Notes: generated by a model not told the origin, from the letters alone. A stretch of DNA of 12,786 bases from Phyllobacteriaceae bacterium (GCA_012799265.1 JAAZLP010000047.1:1-12786), one strand, 5' to 3'; shown: positions 1-7,028, counted from the stretch's first letter. Numbers and translations: made by a program.

Positions 1-1026
1 ATCGGCATCCCAGACGGTGACGGTGGCTGTGACATAGGCCATGCCCGCCACATCCGCCCCGAGTTCCTGCAGGGCCATATCGGCATCGAGCGCCTTGTTC
101 GATGCATCGGTGTCGACCAGCGCGGATTGCTCGTTGGTCATCACCTCTTTCAGGATTGCTGCGATGCTCTTGCGCTTGGCGAACCACTGCCGCCTGATCC
201 TGGTCAGCAGCTTCGTGGCGTCCGTCTTGTCCATCAGGATCGCGCGGGAGGACCAGCGATAGGGAAAGGCCAGCCGGTTCATCTCGTCGAGCAGGCCGGG
301 CGTCGTCGCGGTCGGGAAACCTGTAATCGTCAGGATACGCAGATGCTGGTCGCCAAGGCGCGGCTCCAGCCCTCCGGTCAGTGGCTGATCGGCCAGCAGC
401 GCGTCGAGATGCATCGGCACTTCGGGGACGCGCACGCGGTGGCGGTTGGTGGAAATGGCCGAGTGGAGGTAGGTCAGCGTCGCGGCGTCATCGATCCAGT
501 GGCATTCGGGCATAAAGCCGTCGAGCAGCGCCAGCACGCGATCGGTGCGGTCGATGAAACCACGCATCAGTTCCCATGGGTTGACGCCGGATTGCTCGCG
601 GCCCTCATAGAGCCAGGTCTCAGCACGGGCGGCATCCTCGGCAGGCGGCAGCCAGAGGAACGTCAGGAAATAGCCGGACACAAAATGGGTGCCTGCTTCC
701 TCGAAACCTGCCCTGCGCTCGGCATCGACCAGGGCGGACGCAGCATCAGGAAACCTGCTGTCGGGATAGGTCGCAGCCTCGGAGCGCTGCGCCTCCACGA
801 AGATCGACCATCCTGAACCGAGACGGCGCACGGCGTTGTTGATGCGCCCGGCGACAGCGACCAGTTCGGCGGCAACAGCGGAATCGAGATCCGGCCCACG
901 AAACTTCGCCGTTCTCTGGAAACTGCCGTCCTTGTTCAACACCACGCCTGTGCCAACCAGCGCGGCCCAGGGCAGAAAATCCGCAAGGCGAGTGGTGGTA
1001 CGTCGATATTCGGTGAGGTTCATCAT
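1..1026 (-). CDS. trbE: TrbE, conjugal transfer ATPase (VirB4-like), N-terminal 342 codons only
   Basis: TrbE is the VirB4-type ATPase that energises assembly of the mating-pair type IV secretion channel at the inner membrane. The reading frame is open from 1026 down to the window edge with no stop, so the gene is cut by the window, not broken. The start MMNLTEYRR, the following LADFLPWAALVGTGVVLNKDGS stretch (split here as LADFLPWAALVG, VVLNKDGS) and the later motif FLTFLWLPPAEDAARAE are typical of the TrbE/CagE N-terminal domain. Full-length TrbE proteins are about 800 aa; the Walker A and B motifs lie in the missing C-terminal part. Two ATGs are adjacent (1026 and 1023); I take 1026. A GAGGG Shine-Dalgarno lies about 7 nt upstream. 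It sits 10 bp downstream of trbD, in the same operon. Confidence 0.93.
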   Translation of the reverse strand, partial: MMNLTEYRRTTTRLADFLPWAALVGTGVVLNKDGSFQRTAKFRGPDLDSAVAAELVAVAGRINNAVRRLGSGWSIFVEAQRSEAATYPDSRFPDAASALVDAERRAGFEEAGTHFVSGYFLTFLWLPPAEDAARAETWLYEGREQSGVNPWELMRGFIDRTDRVLALLDGFMPECHWIDDAATLTYLHSAISTNRHRVRVPEVPMHLDALLADQPLTGGLEPRLGDQHLRILTITGFPTATTPGLLDEMNRLAFPYRWSSRAILMDKTDATKLLTRIRRQWFAKRKSIAAILKEVMTNEQSALVDTDASNKALDADMALQELGADVAGMAYVTATVTVWDAD

Positions 1027-1036
1027 GGCCGCACCC

Positions 1037-1318
1037 TCACACCGACAGATGACCGGGGATGCGCAGATGTCTGCGCCCGACCTCGACGAAGAGCGGATCG
1101 CGCTTTGCTGCCCAGACCGCGAGGAAGTGACCGACGGCCCAGATCGCAAGGCCAACCAGCCAGAGACGAAGGCCGAGGCCTACGGCGCCGGCCAGCGTCC
1201 CGTTCATGATCGCGATGGAGCGCGGTGCGCCGCCAAGCAGGATATGTTCGGTCAGCGCCCGATGGACGGAGACGGAAAATCCCGGCACCGCATCGAGTTG
1301 CTCAAGCCCGCCCGGCAT
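1037..1318 (-). CDS. trbD: TrbD, VirB3-like inner-membrane component of the mating channel
   Basis: This is a 93-aa protein of the TrbD/VirB3 family, an inner-membrane subunit that works with the TrbE ATPase in pilus and channel assembly. The segment VPGFSVSVHRALTEHILLGG near the N-terminus, followed by the run APRSIAIMNGTL and one long hydrophobic region (about residues 38-70, including LRLWLVGLAIWAVGHFLAVW), is characteristic. The end AAKRDPLFVEVGRRHLR also fits the family. Its start codon shares one base with the trbC stop (TGATG), which implies translational coupling. The length is normal for the family, and I see no defect. Confidence 0.93.
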   Translation of the reverse strand: MPGGLEQLDAVPGFSVSVHRALTEHILLGGAPRSIAIMNGTLAGAVGLGLRLWLVGLAIWAVGHFLAVWAAKRDPLFVEVGRRHLRIPGHLSV

Positions 1319-1650
1319 CAGATGAGCGCCCCGCCACCGAAGGAGAAGAACGACAGGAAGAACGAGCTGGCAGCGAACGCGATGGAAAGCCCGAAGACGA
1401 TCTGGATCAGGCGGCGGAAGCCCCCCGAGGTGTCGCCGAACGCAAGCGCCAGGCCAGTGGCGATAATGACGATGACAGCGATGATCTTGGCGACCGGCCC
1501 CTCGATCGACTGAAGGATTGACTGAAGCGGCGCTTCCCAGGGCATGGACGAACCGGAGGCATGTGCCGCGGGCGCGAGCATCAGGCTGATGGAAACAGCG
1601 GCGGCGGAGGTCGCCATGATGCGGCAACCGCGCGAAATCGTGCGGATCAT
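1318..1650 (-). CDS. trbC: TrbC, conjugative pilin precursor (VirB2 family)
   Basis: This 110-aa prepilin has a long signal region ending around AHA (residues 29-31), followed by the mature start SGSSMPWEAPL, a hallmark of TrbC/VirB2 pilins. Two hydrophobic segments follow (roughly IIAVIVIIATGLALAFGD and IQIVFGLSIAFAASSFFLSF), separated by a short polar loop with GGFRRL, giving the usual hairpin pilin topology. In the IncP and Ti families the mature pilin is processed and cyclised; nothing in this sequence argues against that. It overlaps the trbB stop by 4 bp (ATGA) and trbD by 1 bp. The complete length and intact signal suggest a functional gene. Confidence 0.95.
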   Translation of the reverse strand: MIRTISRGCRIMATSAAAVSISLMLAPAAHASGSSMPWEAPLQSILQSIEGPVAKIIAVIVIIATGLALAFGDTSGGFRRLIQIVFGLSIAFAASSFFLSFFSFGGGALI

Positions 1651-2627
1651 GAAGAATTTCCTTTCGAGATGGTTGCGGGGGCGATGGCGTAGTCACCGTC
1701 TGACCCAAGCCCTTCCACACGAGCGAGCTCGACCAGCCGGCGGGACGATCCGCGTCCGGCAATCACGGCGACAAGGTCGATGGTTTCGGCGATCAGCGCG
1801 CGCGGGACCGTGATGACGGCTTCCTGGATAAGTTGTTCGAGGCGGCGCAGCGCGCCGATACCGGAACCGGCATGGATAGTGCCAATGCCGCCCGGGTGCC
1901 CGGTTCCCCATGCTTTGAGCAGGTCAAGCGCTTCGGAACCGCGAACCTCGCCAATCGGGATGCGATCAGGGCGTAGACGCAGCGAGGACCGGACCAGATC
2001 GGAAAGCGTGGCCACGCCGTCCTTTGTCCGCATGGCCACAAGGTTTGGCGCGGCGCATTGTAGTTCGCGGGTATCCTCGATGATCACAACGCGATCCGAG
2101 GTCTTCGCCACTTCGGCGAGCAGCGCGTTAGTGAGCGTCGTTTTGCCAGTCGAGGTGCCGCCGGCGACGAGGATATTGGCCCGCGTCGCGACATTCAGGC
2201 GGAGAACCTCGGCCTGAAAGCTAGTCATGATCCCGGCGGTCACATAATCGTCGAGGGTAAACACGGCGACCGCGGGCTTGCGAATGGCAAAGGTCGGCGC
2301 TGCAACGACGGGTGGCAGCAGGCCCTCGAATCGCTCGCCAGTCTCCGGCAATTCAGCCGATACACGCGGGCTTCGCGCATGAACCTCAAAGCCAACATGA
2401 TGAGCGACCAGCCGGACAATCCGCTCGCCATCGACAGCTGACAGTCTCTCCCCCGTATCGGCCAGACCTTCGGAAAGCCGGTCCACCCAGATGCGACCAT
2501 CCGGGTTCAGCATGACCTCGACCACGCCGGGATCTTCCAGAAACCGGGCAATCGATGTCCCGAGCGCTGTGCGCAGCATCCGCGCGCCACGGGCAACGGT
2601 TTCCGGCTTCTGATGCAATGCGGTCAT
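1647..2627 (-). CDS. trbB: TrbB, VirB11-like secretion ATPase
   Basis: TrbB is the hexameric VirB11/PilT-type ATPase at the cytoplasmic face of the mating channel. Numbered from the start used here (326 aa), the Walker A motif GGTSTGKTT is at about 156-164, the Asp box VVIIEDTREL at about 180-189, a Walker B-type RIPIGEVRGSEA around 222-233, and the His box GHPGGIGTIHAGS at about 243-255. All key residues are present. An earlier in-frame ATG at 2642 adds five residues (MNRAA). I prefer 2627 because an AGGG Shine-Dalgarno lies 5 nt before it, whereas 2642 has none. It is the first gene of the trb operon in this window; no CopG-type gene or traG lies upstream as in many relatives. Confidence 0.94.
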   Translation of the reverse strand: MTALHQKPETVARGARMLRTALGTSIARFLEDPGVVEVMLNPDGRIWVDRLSEGLADTGERLSAVDGERIVRLVAHHVGFEVHARSPRVSAELPETGERFEGLLPPVVAAPTFAIRKPAVAVFTLDDYVTAGIMTSFQAEVLRLNVATRANILVAGGTSTGKTTLTNALLAEVAKTSDRVVIIEDTRELQCAAPNLVAMRTKDGVATLSDLVRSSLRLRPDRIPIGEVRGSEALDLLKAWGTGHPGGIGTIHAGSGIGALRRLEQLIQEAVITVPRALIAETIDLVAVIAGRGSSRRLVELARVEGLGSDGDYAIAPATISKGNSS

Positions 2628-2660
2628 GGCGGCCCTGTTCATGACGGGGCGCGAAAGACG

Positions 2661-2677
2661 GACCCCGGATCGGGGTC
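2661..2677. repeat. Inverted repeat in the trbB leader
   Basis: GACCCCG and CGGGGTC (7-bp perfect arms) flank a 3-nt GAT spacer, ending 34 bp before the preferred trbB start and 19 bp before the alternative one. There is no T-tract on either side, so it is not a standard intrinsic terminator. As RNA on the minus strand it could fold in the trbB leader; as DNA it could be an operator. Its role is unknown. Confidence 0.45.
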
Positions 2678-2833
2678 GATTAAAAGAACCGAATTATGGG
2701 CTGTTTCAACAGATGTTTACGCGCGTGCGGGCATCGGCGGCGGACGGTGGCAAATCGGATGGCTGTGTCTTCAATGGGGGTGGAAAGCGGAATGGCAGTT
2801 TCAGGCCGCACCGCCACGAAAGCCGCCTTTCAC

Positions 2834-3013
2834 CTAGTCAACGAGCTTCGGCAGCAACACGCGGTCGATCCGTTCATCTAGCTCCGATGACAGGGACGGG
2901 ATGGACAGCGACTGTCCACCTTCAGCACGTGGATGCAACGAAGGTGCAAAGCGCATCATAATCCGATCTGTACTGACGTGTCCTTTTAAAGTGCCAGATG
3001 GCACTTCCAGCAT
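2834..3013 (-). CDS. Doubtful small ORF, 59 aa, no known family
   Basis: The frame runs from an ATG at 3013 to a TAG at 2834 and encodes a 59-aa soluble protein that starts MLEVPSGTLKGH and ends in an amphipathic stretch ELDERIDRVLLPKLVD. A GGTGA about 7 nt before the ATG could serve as a ribosome binding site. There is no hydrophobic segment and no motif I recognise. Codon use is mixed: the first half is low in third-position GC and the second half is closer to the host. It may be the tail of a gene truncated during the rearrangements seen here, or chance. It contains the 18-bp dyad at 2989-3006, which weakens one interpretation or the other. Confidence 0.25.
   Translation of the reverse strand: MLEVPSGTLKGHVSTDRIMMRFAPSLHPRAEGGQSLSIPSLSSELDERIDRVLLPKLVD
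2989..3006. promoter_or_regulatory. 18-bp dyad, candidate operator (tra-box-like spacing)
   Basis: AAGTGCCA and TGGCACTT are perfect 8-bp arms separated by GA. The outer GTGC-N6-GCAC arrangement and total length match the geometry of the Agrobacterium tra box bound by TraR (GTGC-N6-GCAC within 18 bp), although the central bases differ. It lies 360 bp upstream of trbB, and a minus-strand TATGAT begins 28 bp downstream of it. It shares the core GCCA-N2-TGGC with the palindrome at 5945-5962. Regulatory function is inference. Confidence 0.4.
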
Positions 3014-3070
3014 AAATCAATCACCATCGCGATTTGATCGCAGGTAGCGACCACCCGAGGCCATCCCAAT

Positions 3071-3095
3071 CGTAAAGTCCTGTCAGGGCTTTACG
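3071..3095. repeat. Inverted repeat over the end of the lysR remnant
   Basis: The arms CGTAAAGTCC and GGGCTTTACG form a 10-bp stem (one G-T wobble on the plus strand) with a TGTCA loop; the repeat spans the stop codon of the lysR remnant. No T-run follows on either strand, so it is at best a weak terminator. It could equally mark the edge of a rearranged segment. Confidence 0.4.
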
Positions 3096-3571
3096 ACAGA
3101 GGTAGAAAGCGCCGACCGTCCCGTTTTCCTAGCAAGGTCGAGTAGATTGCGCAGCGTCTGGCGATGATTATAAGGCGACCAGACGGCCGAGAAGGCGACG
3201 GTTTCCGCCTCGTTCGCGATCTCGCGAAAGACGATGCCGGACGGCACAAGCTCAAGGTTCTCCGTAACAAGCAGGGAAATGCCCTGTCCCGCCGCGACCA
3301 TGGCCAGCAGGGAACCGCGCCCGACAGCGCATCGCGGGATTGTTGGAACCGGCCATTTCCCTGCCGCGCGCACCACGATCAGGTCATGCACCTGTGGTCC
3401 GGTGCCGTCCTCGCGCACGAGGAAGGTTTCCGCCGCGAGGTCTCGCGATGTGATGTGGTAACGCTGCGCCAGCGGGTGCGATTCCAACATGACGGCCACA
3501 AGACGGTCGCGCCAGATCACGCGGGAATGAAGATCGGGGACTTCGTGGGTGCAGGCCATGAAGGCAACGTC
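3083..3571 (-). pseudogene. LysR-type regulator, C-terminal remnant
   Basis: About 163 codons encode the second half of a LysR substrate-binding domain: DVAFMACTHEVPDLHSRVIW, then LAAETFLVREDGTGP, then GRGSLLAMVAAGQGISLLVT and the usual ending AFSAVWSPYNHRQTLRNLL. The family is about 300 aa. The N-terminal winged HTH and the first part of the effector domain are missing, so it cannot bind DNA. The similarity stops abruptly near 3571, where the sequence changes to benE. The frame stays open to 3679, but those extra codons belong to the benE segment read in another frame and are not LysR. It is a decayed relic, not a functional regulator. Confidence 0.8.
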
Positions 3572-3924
3572 CATAAAAGAAACCTGCCGCAATACCGGCG
3601 ATCCACCGCTTCGACGGGTCCTCATGCGCTTCCTTGCCGGTGGCGATGGCGGCTGTGCTAGCGGCGATGTTGAACGCATGTGAGCCGAACGGGGGCCATG
3701 AGAAGCGAGCCAAGGCCGGTTACGGTCACGATGGGGTTGGCGCTCGTCCTGAACCCGTCGTTCCGAAGCACCAGCATGCCCAGCATATACTGGCCGGTCA
3801 GCGTGATGAGGAACAAAGGCAACGCAACGCTCAAAATGGCGTTCAGTGTAAATTCCGGCATGGTGAAGATCGGCGTGGCGAGCTTCAATTGCAGGCCGAA
3901 CAGATCAACGCGCCCCCCCCGCAA
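3572..3924 (-). pseudogene. benE: BenE benzoate/H+ symporter, internal remnant with frameshift
   Basis: The segment encodes an internal part of BenE, an inner-membrane benzoate transporter of about 390 aa. One frame gives FGLQLKLATPIFTMPEFT, then LSVALPLFLITLTGQYM and the strongly conserved LRNDGFRTSANPIVTVTGLG, ending at SLLMAP. The similarity then continues one frame over as FGSHAFNIAASTAAIATGKE and HEDPSKRWIAGIAAGFFY. The shift lies in a run of five G (plus strand, 3691-3695), consistent with insertion of one base. Both ends of the gene are absent: similarity begins next to a run of eight C at 3913-3920 and stops at the LysR junction near 3572. About 117 codons survive. Benzoate-related origin of this scar is inference. 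Confidence 0.82.
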
Positions 3925-4154
3925 CCACTTCTGTCCTAAATCAATCGAAGTCCAAGTGTAAGAAGATGCTTAGGGTGCCGAATGGTGTTGTTTCAGAAGT
4001 GCCGTGCAAGGCGGAACGATCTTCACGAGACTTTCGCAAGAATGCCCCGCCGCCCCCAAGACCATCGACACTCACCACAGGAACCAGCGGGCCTGTAATG
4101 CCTCCCTCACTCTAGCCCGGTATTGCGAACATGTAAAAAATTGGGTCTTCTGCG

Positions 4155-5945
4155 ATGATGACCGAAGGCCGACAGATCCCACCGCTTGCCGATCAGGCGT
4201 TCCAGTTCAGTCCCGACGACGCGGACGGCGACGATGTCGGCTTCGATCCGACCGAGGTGGAAATCGTCGCCGCGACCTATCGCGCCATCGTCGATCAGGA
4301 TGCCTTCGAGGAAATGATCTTGGGCTGGATCGCCAAGCTCGATCTTGCCCCCGAACACAGCCGCAGGCCGCTGGTGATCTCGCGCCAGCTGCTGAGGCAG
4401 TTGCTGATGGCCCGCCGGACGATGGAGAAGCTCGACATTCCGGCCGAGAACGATCCGCTCAAGCGCGCCATCGCCGATGTTCCGGGACCGGCGGTGGTGC
4501 TTTCGCCCGAAGGCCGGATTGCCATTGTGAACATAGCCGGCGAGCAGGCCTTCGGCACGCGGCAGGGCGCCTTTCTGGACACTGCGGTCATCGCCCCCTG
4601 TTCGCAGGCCGATTATGCCGCCCTGCGCCGGGCCGCCGCCGGGCGGGGCAATGGCGCGCAAGCCATTCTGACCATCCTTCCGCCCGAGGGCGCGCGTGGT
4701 TCTGCCGACCCCTTTCTGGCCGAAGCGTATCTCATCAATGCGCCGGACCAGAGCGCCGCCTTCATCGCCATCCGCTCGCTGGTGATCGCATGGAGCGCGA
4801 TGGCGACCGAGCGATTGCAGCAGGCCTTCGGCCTTAGCCAGGCCGAGGCGGGCGTTGCCGAACTCTATTTCCGCTCGGGCAGTATCGACCGGGTGGCCGG
4901 GATGCGTGGCGTGTCGCGGCTGACCGTCCGCACCCAGATCAAGGCGATCATGGCCAAGACCGGCGCGCCCACGAATGTTGATCTGATGCGGCTGCTGGCC
5001 ATGGTCGCCTCGCGCGCCCTGCTGGGCCATCGCGGCGAGACGCCGGTCTGGCATGATCCGCTGGGGCGAGAGCGTCGGATCGAACTGCCCGATGGCCGCG
5101 TGGTGGCCTGGACCTGGATGGGGGATGAGGCGGGCATTCCCGTGGTGATGCTGCGCGGCTTTCCGATGACCTATCTGCTGCCCGGCGAGGGCGAGGCGCG
5201 GCTGCACGCGGCGGGGATACGGCTTTGCCTGCTGTCGCGCCCGGGCTACGGAAACAGCAGCCTCGACCCGCGGGTGAGTGCGCTTGAGGACAACCTGATC
5301 GCCCTGCGGGCCTTTCTTGACCGCGAGATCGCCGGGCCTGCGGTCGGGGTTGGGCTCTCGCAGGGGCTGGTGCCGCTGCTGGCCGAACAGCATGCCGATC
5401 CGGCGCGGTTCCGCGCGCTGATCGCCATCGGCTATACCGGGGTACTGGACCGCAGCGGCATCGACCGCCTGGCCCCGATCCAGCGCACGATGATGCGGCT
5501 GGCCGGGCCCGCTCCCTGGGTGGTGGAACTGATGGCCAAGACCGGGCACCGGCAGATGCGCCAGCATGGCGTCGACTGGTATCTGGAACGCGCCTACCGC
5601 ACACGTCCGCTGGACATGGAGACCTATCGCCACCCGGACCGGGCCGCGCTGATCCGCAACGCCTGCGAGCATCTTCTGAAGCAGGGGCACGGCGCCTTCG
5701 TGCGCGAATTGCAACTGGCACTGGCGCCCATCGATCCTGTGATCGAGACGCTGGAGGTGCCGATGCAGATCCTTGCCCCGACCGAGGATGGTGTCTTCGA
5801 CGAGGCGAGCTACCGCAGGATCGAGGCCCGAAATCCCCGCATCACGGTCGAGCCGATCTGTGGAACCGGCGAGTTGATCTTCTACCAGCGCACCGATCTG
5901 ATTCTGGACCGGATCATCGCGGCGGCGCAGGGCGCGATCGGCTGA
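4155..5945 (+). CDS. LuxR-type HTH regulator fused to an alpha/beta-hydrolase domain
   Basis: This 596-aa cytoplasmic protein has three parts. Residues 30-100 are helical and about 100-210 look PAS-like (VPGPAVVLSPEGRIAIVNIA). Residues 218-285 form a LuxR-type HTH: LSQAEAGVAELYF, then VSRLTVRTQIKAIMAKTGAP. Residues 305-596 are an alpha/beta hydrolase: GIPVVMLRGFP, the family signature LLSRPGYGNSS at 359-369, the nucleophile elbow GLSQG with Ser402, and acidic candidates Asp545 or Asp549. The place of the catalytic His, usually GxGH, reads CGTGELIFYQ, so Glu573 replaces it. It may therefore bind a ligand without hydrolysing it, or use another His. No signal peptide or membrane segment is seen. 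The start ATG (4155, or 4158) lacks a clear Shine-Dalgarno, and an in-frame stop lies 18 bp upstream. It likely controls the operon that begins 110 bp downstream. Confidence 0.85.
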   Translation: MMTEGRQIPPLADQAFQFSPDDADGDDVGFDPTEVEIVAATYRAIVDQDAFEEMILGWIAKLDLAPEHSRRPLVISRQLLRQLLMARRTMEKLDIPAENDPLKRAIADVPGPAVVLSPEGRIAIVNIAGEQAFGTRQGAFLDTAVIAPCSQADYAALRRAAAGRGNGAQAILTILPPEGARGSADPFLAEAYLINAPDQSAAFIAIRSLVIAWSAMATERLQQAFGLSQAEAGVAELYFRSGSIDRVAGMRGVSRLTVRTQIKAIMAKTGAPTNVDLMRLLAMVASRALLGHRGETPVWHDPLGRERRIELPDGRVVAWTWMGDEAGIPVVMLRGFPMTYLLPGEGEARLHAAGIRLCLLSRPGYGNSSLDPRVSALEDNLIALRAFLDREIAGPAVGVGLSQGLVPLLAEQHADPARFRALIAIGYTGVLDRSGIDRLAPIQRTMMRLAGPAPWVVELMAKTGHRQMRQHGVDWYLERAYRTRPLDMETYRHPDRAALIRNACEHLLKQGHGAFVRELQLALAPIDPVIETLEVPMQILAPTEDGVFDEASYRRIEARNPRITVEPICGTGELIFYQRTDLILDRIIAAAQGAIG

Positions 5946-5962
5946 TACGCCAATTGGCGTAT
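5945..5962. promoter_or_regulatory. Perfect 18-bp palindrome, candidate operator
   Basis: ATACGCCAATTGGCGTAT is its own reverse complement over all 18 bp. It begins on the last base of the regulator's stop codon and lies 93 bp before the first operon gene. Its length matches LuxR/TraR-type sites, and its centre (5953.5) is about 42.5 bp before the start predicted from the -10-like TATGGT. The obvious candidate ligand is the LuxR-type protein encoded just upstream. The palindrome is directly visible; the function is inferred. Confidence 0.6.
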
Positions 5963-5989
5963 GACGGGCTGGCTGCGCCTCGTTATGGT
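5961..5989 (+). promoter_or_regulatory. Weak sigma70-like promoter for the six-gene operon
   Basis: ATGACG (5961-5966, 4 of 6 to TTGACA) and TATGGT (5984-5989, 4 of 6 to TATAAT) are 17 bp apart. The -35 overlaps the end of the palindrome, the arrangement expected for a promoter needing an activator bound at about -42. Each hexamer alone is poor, so this is a prediction only. Confidence 0.35.
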
Positions 5990-6006
5990 CCCGATTCGCT
6001 GGGACC
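5987..6006 (+). repeat. Leader hairpin between regulator and operon
   Basis: GGTCCC and GGGACC (6-bp arms) flank an 8-nt spacer GATTCGCT. It would lie at the very start of the operon transcript if the predicted promoter is right. No T-run follows, so it is unlikely to be a strong terminator for the regulator gene. Confidence 0.35.
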
Positions 6007-6055
6007 CCTCTGTTCGGGAAGTCCGTCAGGCCCCTGAATACAGAGAAGATTTGGA

Positions 6056-7009
6056 ATGTGGGATTTCAGTATCGGCCAGTCCATCGGCCTGATGATGCGC
6101 ACCTTGCCTTTCGTCGCCCTGCGCGCGGCGGTCTATTTCGGGATCACGCTGGCTTATATGCTGGCGACCGGCGTCGGGGTCGGGGCCGGCTGGGGTGTCG
6201 GCGCTTTCGGCGATGACGACTTCCGCGCGCAGAGCATGGCCTGGGGCGGGTTGATCGGCTTCGGCATCACCGGGGCGGTGATGTATTGGATCCGGGAATA
6301 TATCCTCTACATCGTCAAGGCGGGCCATATCGCGGTTCTGGTCGAGTTGATCGACGGCAAGCCCCTGCCCGAGGGGCGCGGCCAGATCGCCCATGCGGCC
6401 GCGGTGGTGAAGGACCGCTTCGGCCAAGCCTCGGTGCTGTTCGCGCTGGATCAGCTGGTCAAGGGGGTGATCCGCGCCGTGACGGGGCTGGTGCGGGGAA
6501 TCCTTGGCATCCTGCCCATCCCTTATGTCAAACAATTGATGGGTGTCGTTCAGGCCTTCCTGCGTGTGGCCGTGGGCTTTGTCGACGAGATCATCCTCGC
6601 CCATGCGATCCGCAGCGGCTCGACCGACGCCTGGGGCTCGGTGCGCGAGGCTTTGGTGCTTTACGGCCAGAACTGGAAGGTGATGCTGCGGAACGCGGCC
6701 TGGCTGACGCTGTTCACCTATGGGCTGGCGGCGCTGGTGTTCTTGGTCATGCTGACCCCGGCGGCGGCGCTGGTCTATGCCTTGCCGGGTGCCTGGTCGG
6801 CGGGCGGCTTCGTTTTGGCGCTGCTGTTTGCCTGGAGCGTCAAGGCCGCCTTCCTCGAACCCTTCGCCGTCGCTTGCCTCTTGCAGGTCTGGGTCAGGAC
6901 TGTCGACGGCCAGCAGCCCGATCCCGAATGGGACGCGCGGCTTGACAAGATGTCGTTGCATTTCCGTAAATTGAAAGAGCGTGTCACCGGCGCCATGCGG
7001 CCTGTCTGA
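6056..7009 (+). CDS. Polytopic inner-membrane protein, unknown function
   Basis: This is a 317-aa hydrophobic protein. Likely membrane segments are about 19-50 (Gly-rich, ending GVGVGAGWGVGAFG), 62-80, 217-242 and 249-280; the stretch 138-182 is partly hydrophobic and may be a re-entrant or fifth segment. The C-terminal 35 residues are charged (LDKMSLHFRKLKERV) and probably cytoplasmic. I recognise no transporter or enzyme motif. A GAGAAG Shine-Dalgarno lies about 8 nt before the ATG at 6056. It is the first gene of the operon, 19 bp before the VWA gene, so it may anchor or export the secreted partners. That role is inferred from position only. Confidence 0.8.
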   Translation: MWDFSIGQSIGLMMRTLPFVALRAAVYFGITLAYMLATGVGVGAGWGVGAFGDDDFRAQSMAWGGLIGFGITGAVMYWIREYILYIVKAGHIAVLVELIDGKPLPEGRGQIAHAAAVVKDRFGQASVLFALDQLVKGVIRAVTGLVRGILGILPIPYVKQLMGVVQAFLRVAVGFVDEIILAHAIRSGSTDAWGSVREALVLYGQNWKVMLRNAAWLTLFTYGLAALVFLVMLTPAAALVYALPGAWSAGGFVLALLFAWSVKAAFLEPFAVACLLQVWVRTVDGQQPDPEWDARLDKMSLHFRKLKERVTGAMRPV

Positions 7010-7028
7010 CACCTTTGGGGGAGTTTTC

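Larger units (their letters stand above)
2643..3082. other. Gene-poor junction between the trb operon and the lysR remnant
   Basis: About 440 bp with no recognisable gene. It holds a short inverted repeat just upstream of trbB, an 18-bp dyad at 2989-3006, one doubtful minus-strand ORF of 59 codons (2834-3013) and the edge of the lysR remnant. The promoter of trbBCDE should lie here. A minus-strand TATGAT (2960-2955) is the best -10-like hexamer I can see, but no matching -35 is convincing. Base composition is patchier and lower in GC than in the flanking genes, as expected of a rearranged junction. I found no remnant of traG. Confidence 0.5.

Noticed and set aside
41..816. Plus-strand open frames at the left edge (41-262 and 127-816)
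   Set aside because: They lie antisense to trbE, whose minus-strand frame is continuous and has clear family similarity; they show no motif.
3071..3095. Strong intrinsic terminator at the end of the lysR remnant
   Set aside because: The stem is good, but no T-run follows on either strand, so only an inverted repeat is reported.
3984..4003. GGTGTTGTTTCAGAAGTGCC, reminiscent of an IS6-type terminal repeat
   Set aside because: No partner inverted copy, transposase fragment or target duplication was found nearby, so the resemblance is not enough for an IS call.
4107..5714. A 535-codon minus-strand open frame, rich in His, Arg and Gln
   Set aside because: It is antisense to the LuxR/hydrolase gene. 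GC-rich DNA commonly leaves such frames open, and the composition is that of a shadow frame.
5945..5962. Reading the palindrome as a BenM/CatM-type LysR site because it begins ATAC and ends GTAT
   Set aside because: Those sites have ATAC-N7-GTAT, while the spacing here is N10, and the only LysR gene nearby is a remnant without its HTH.
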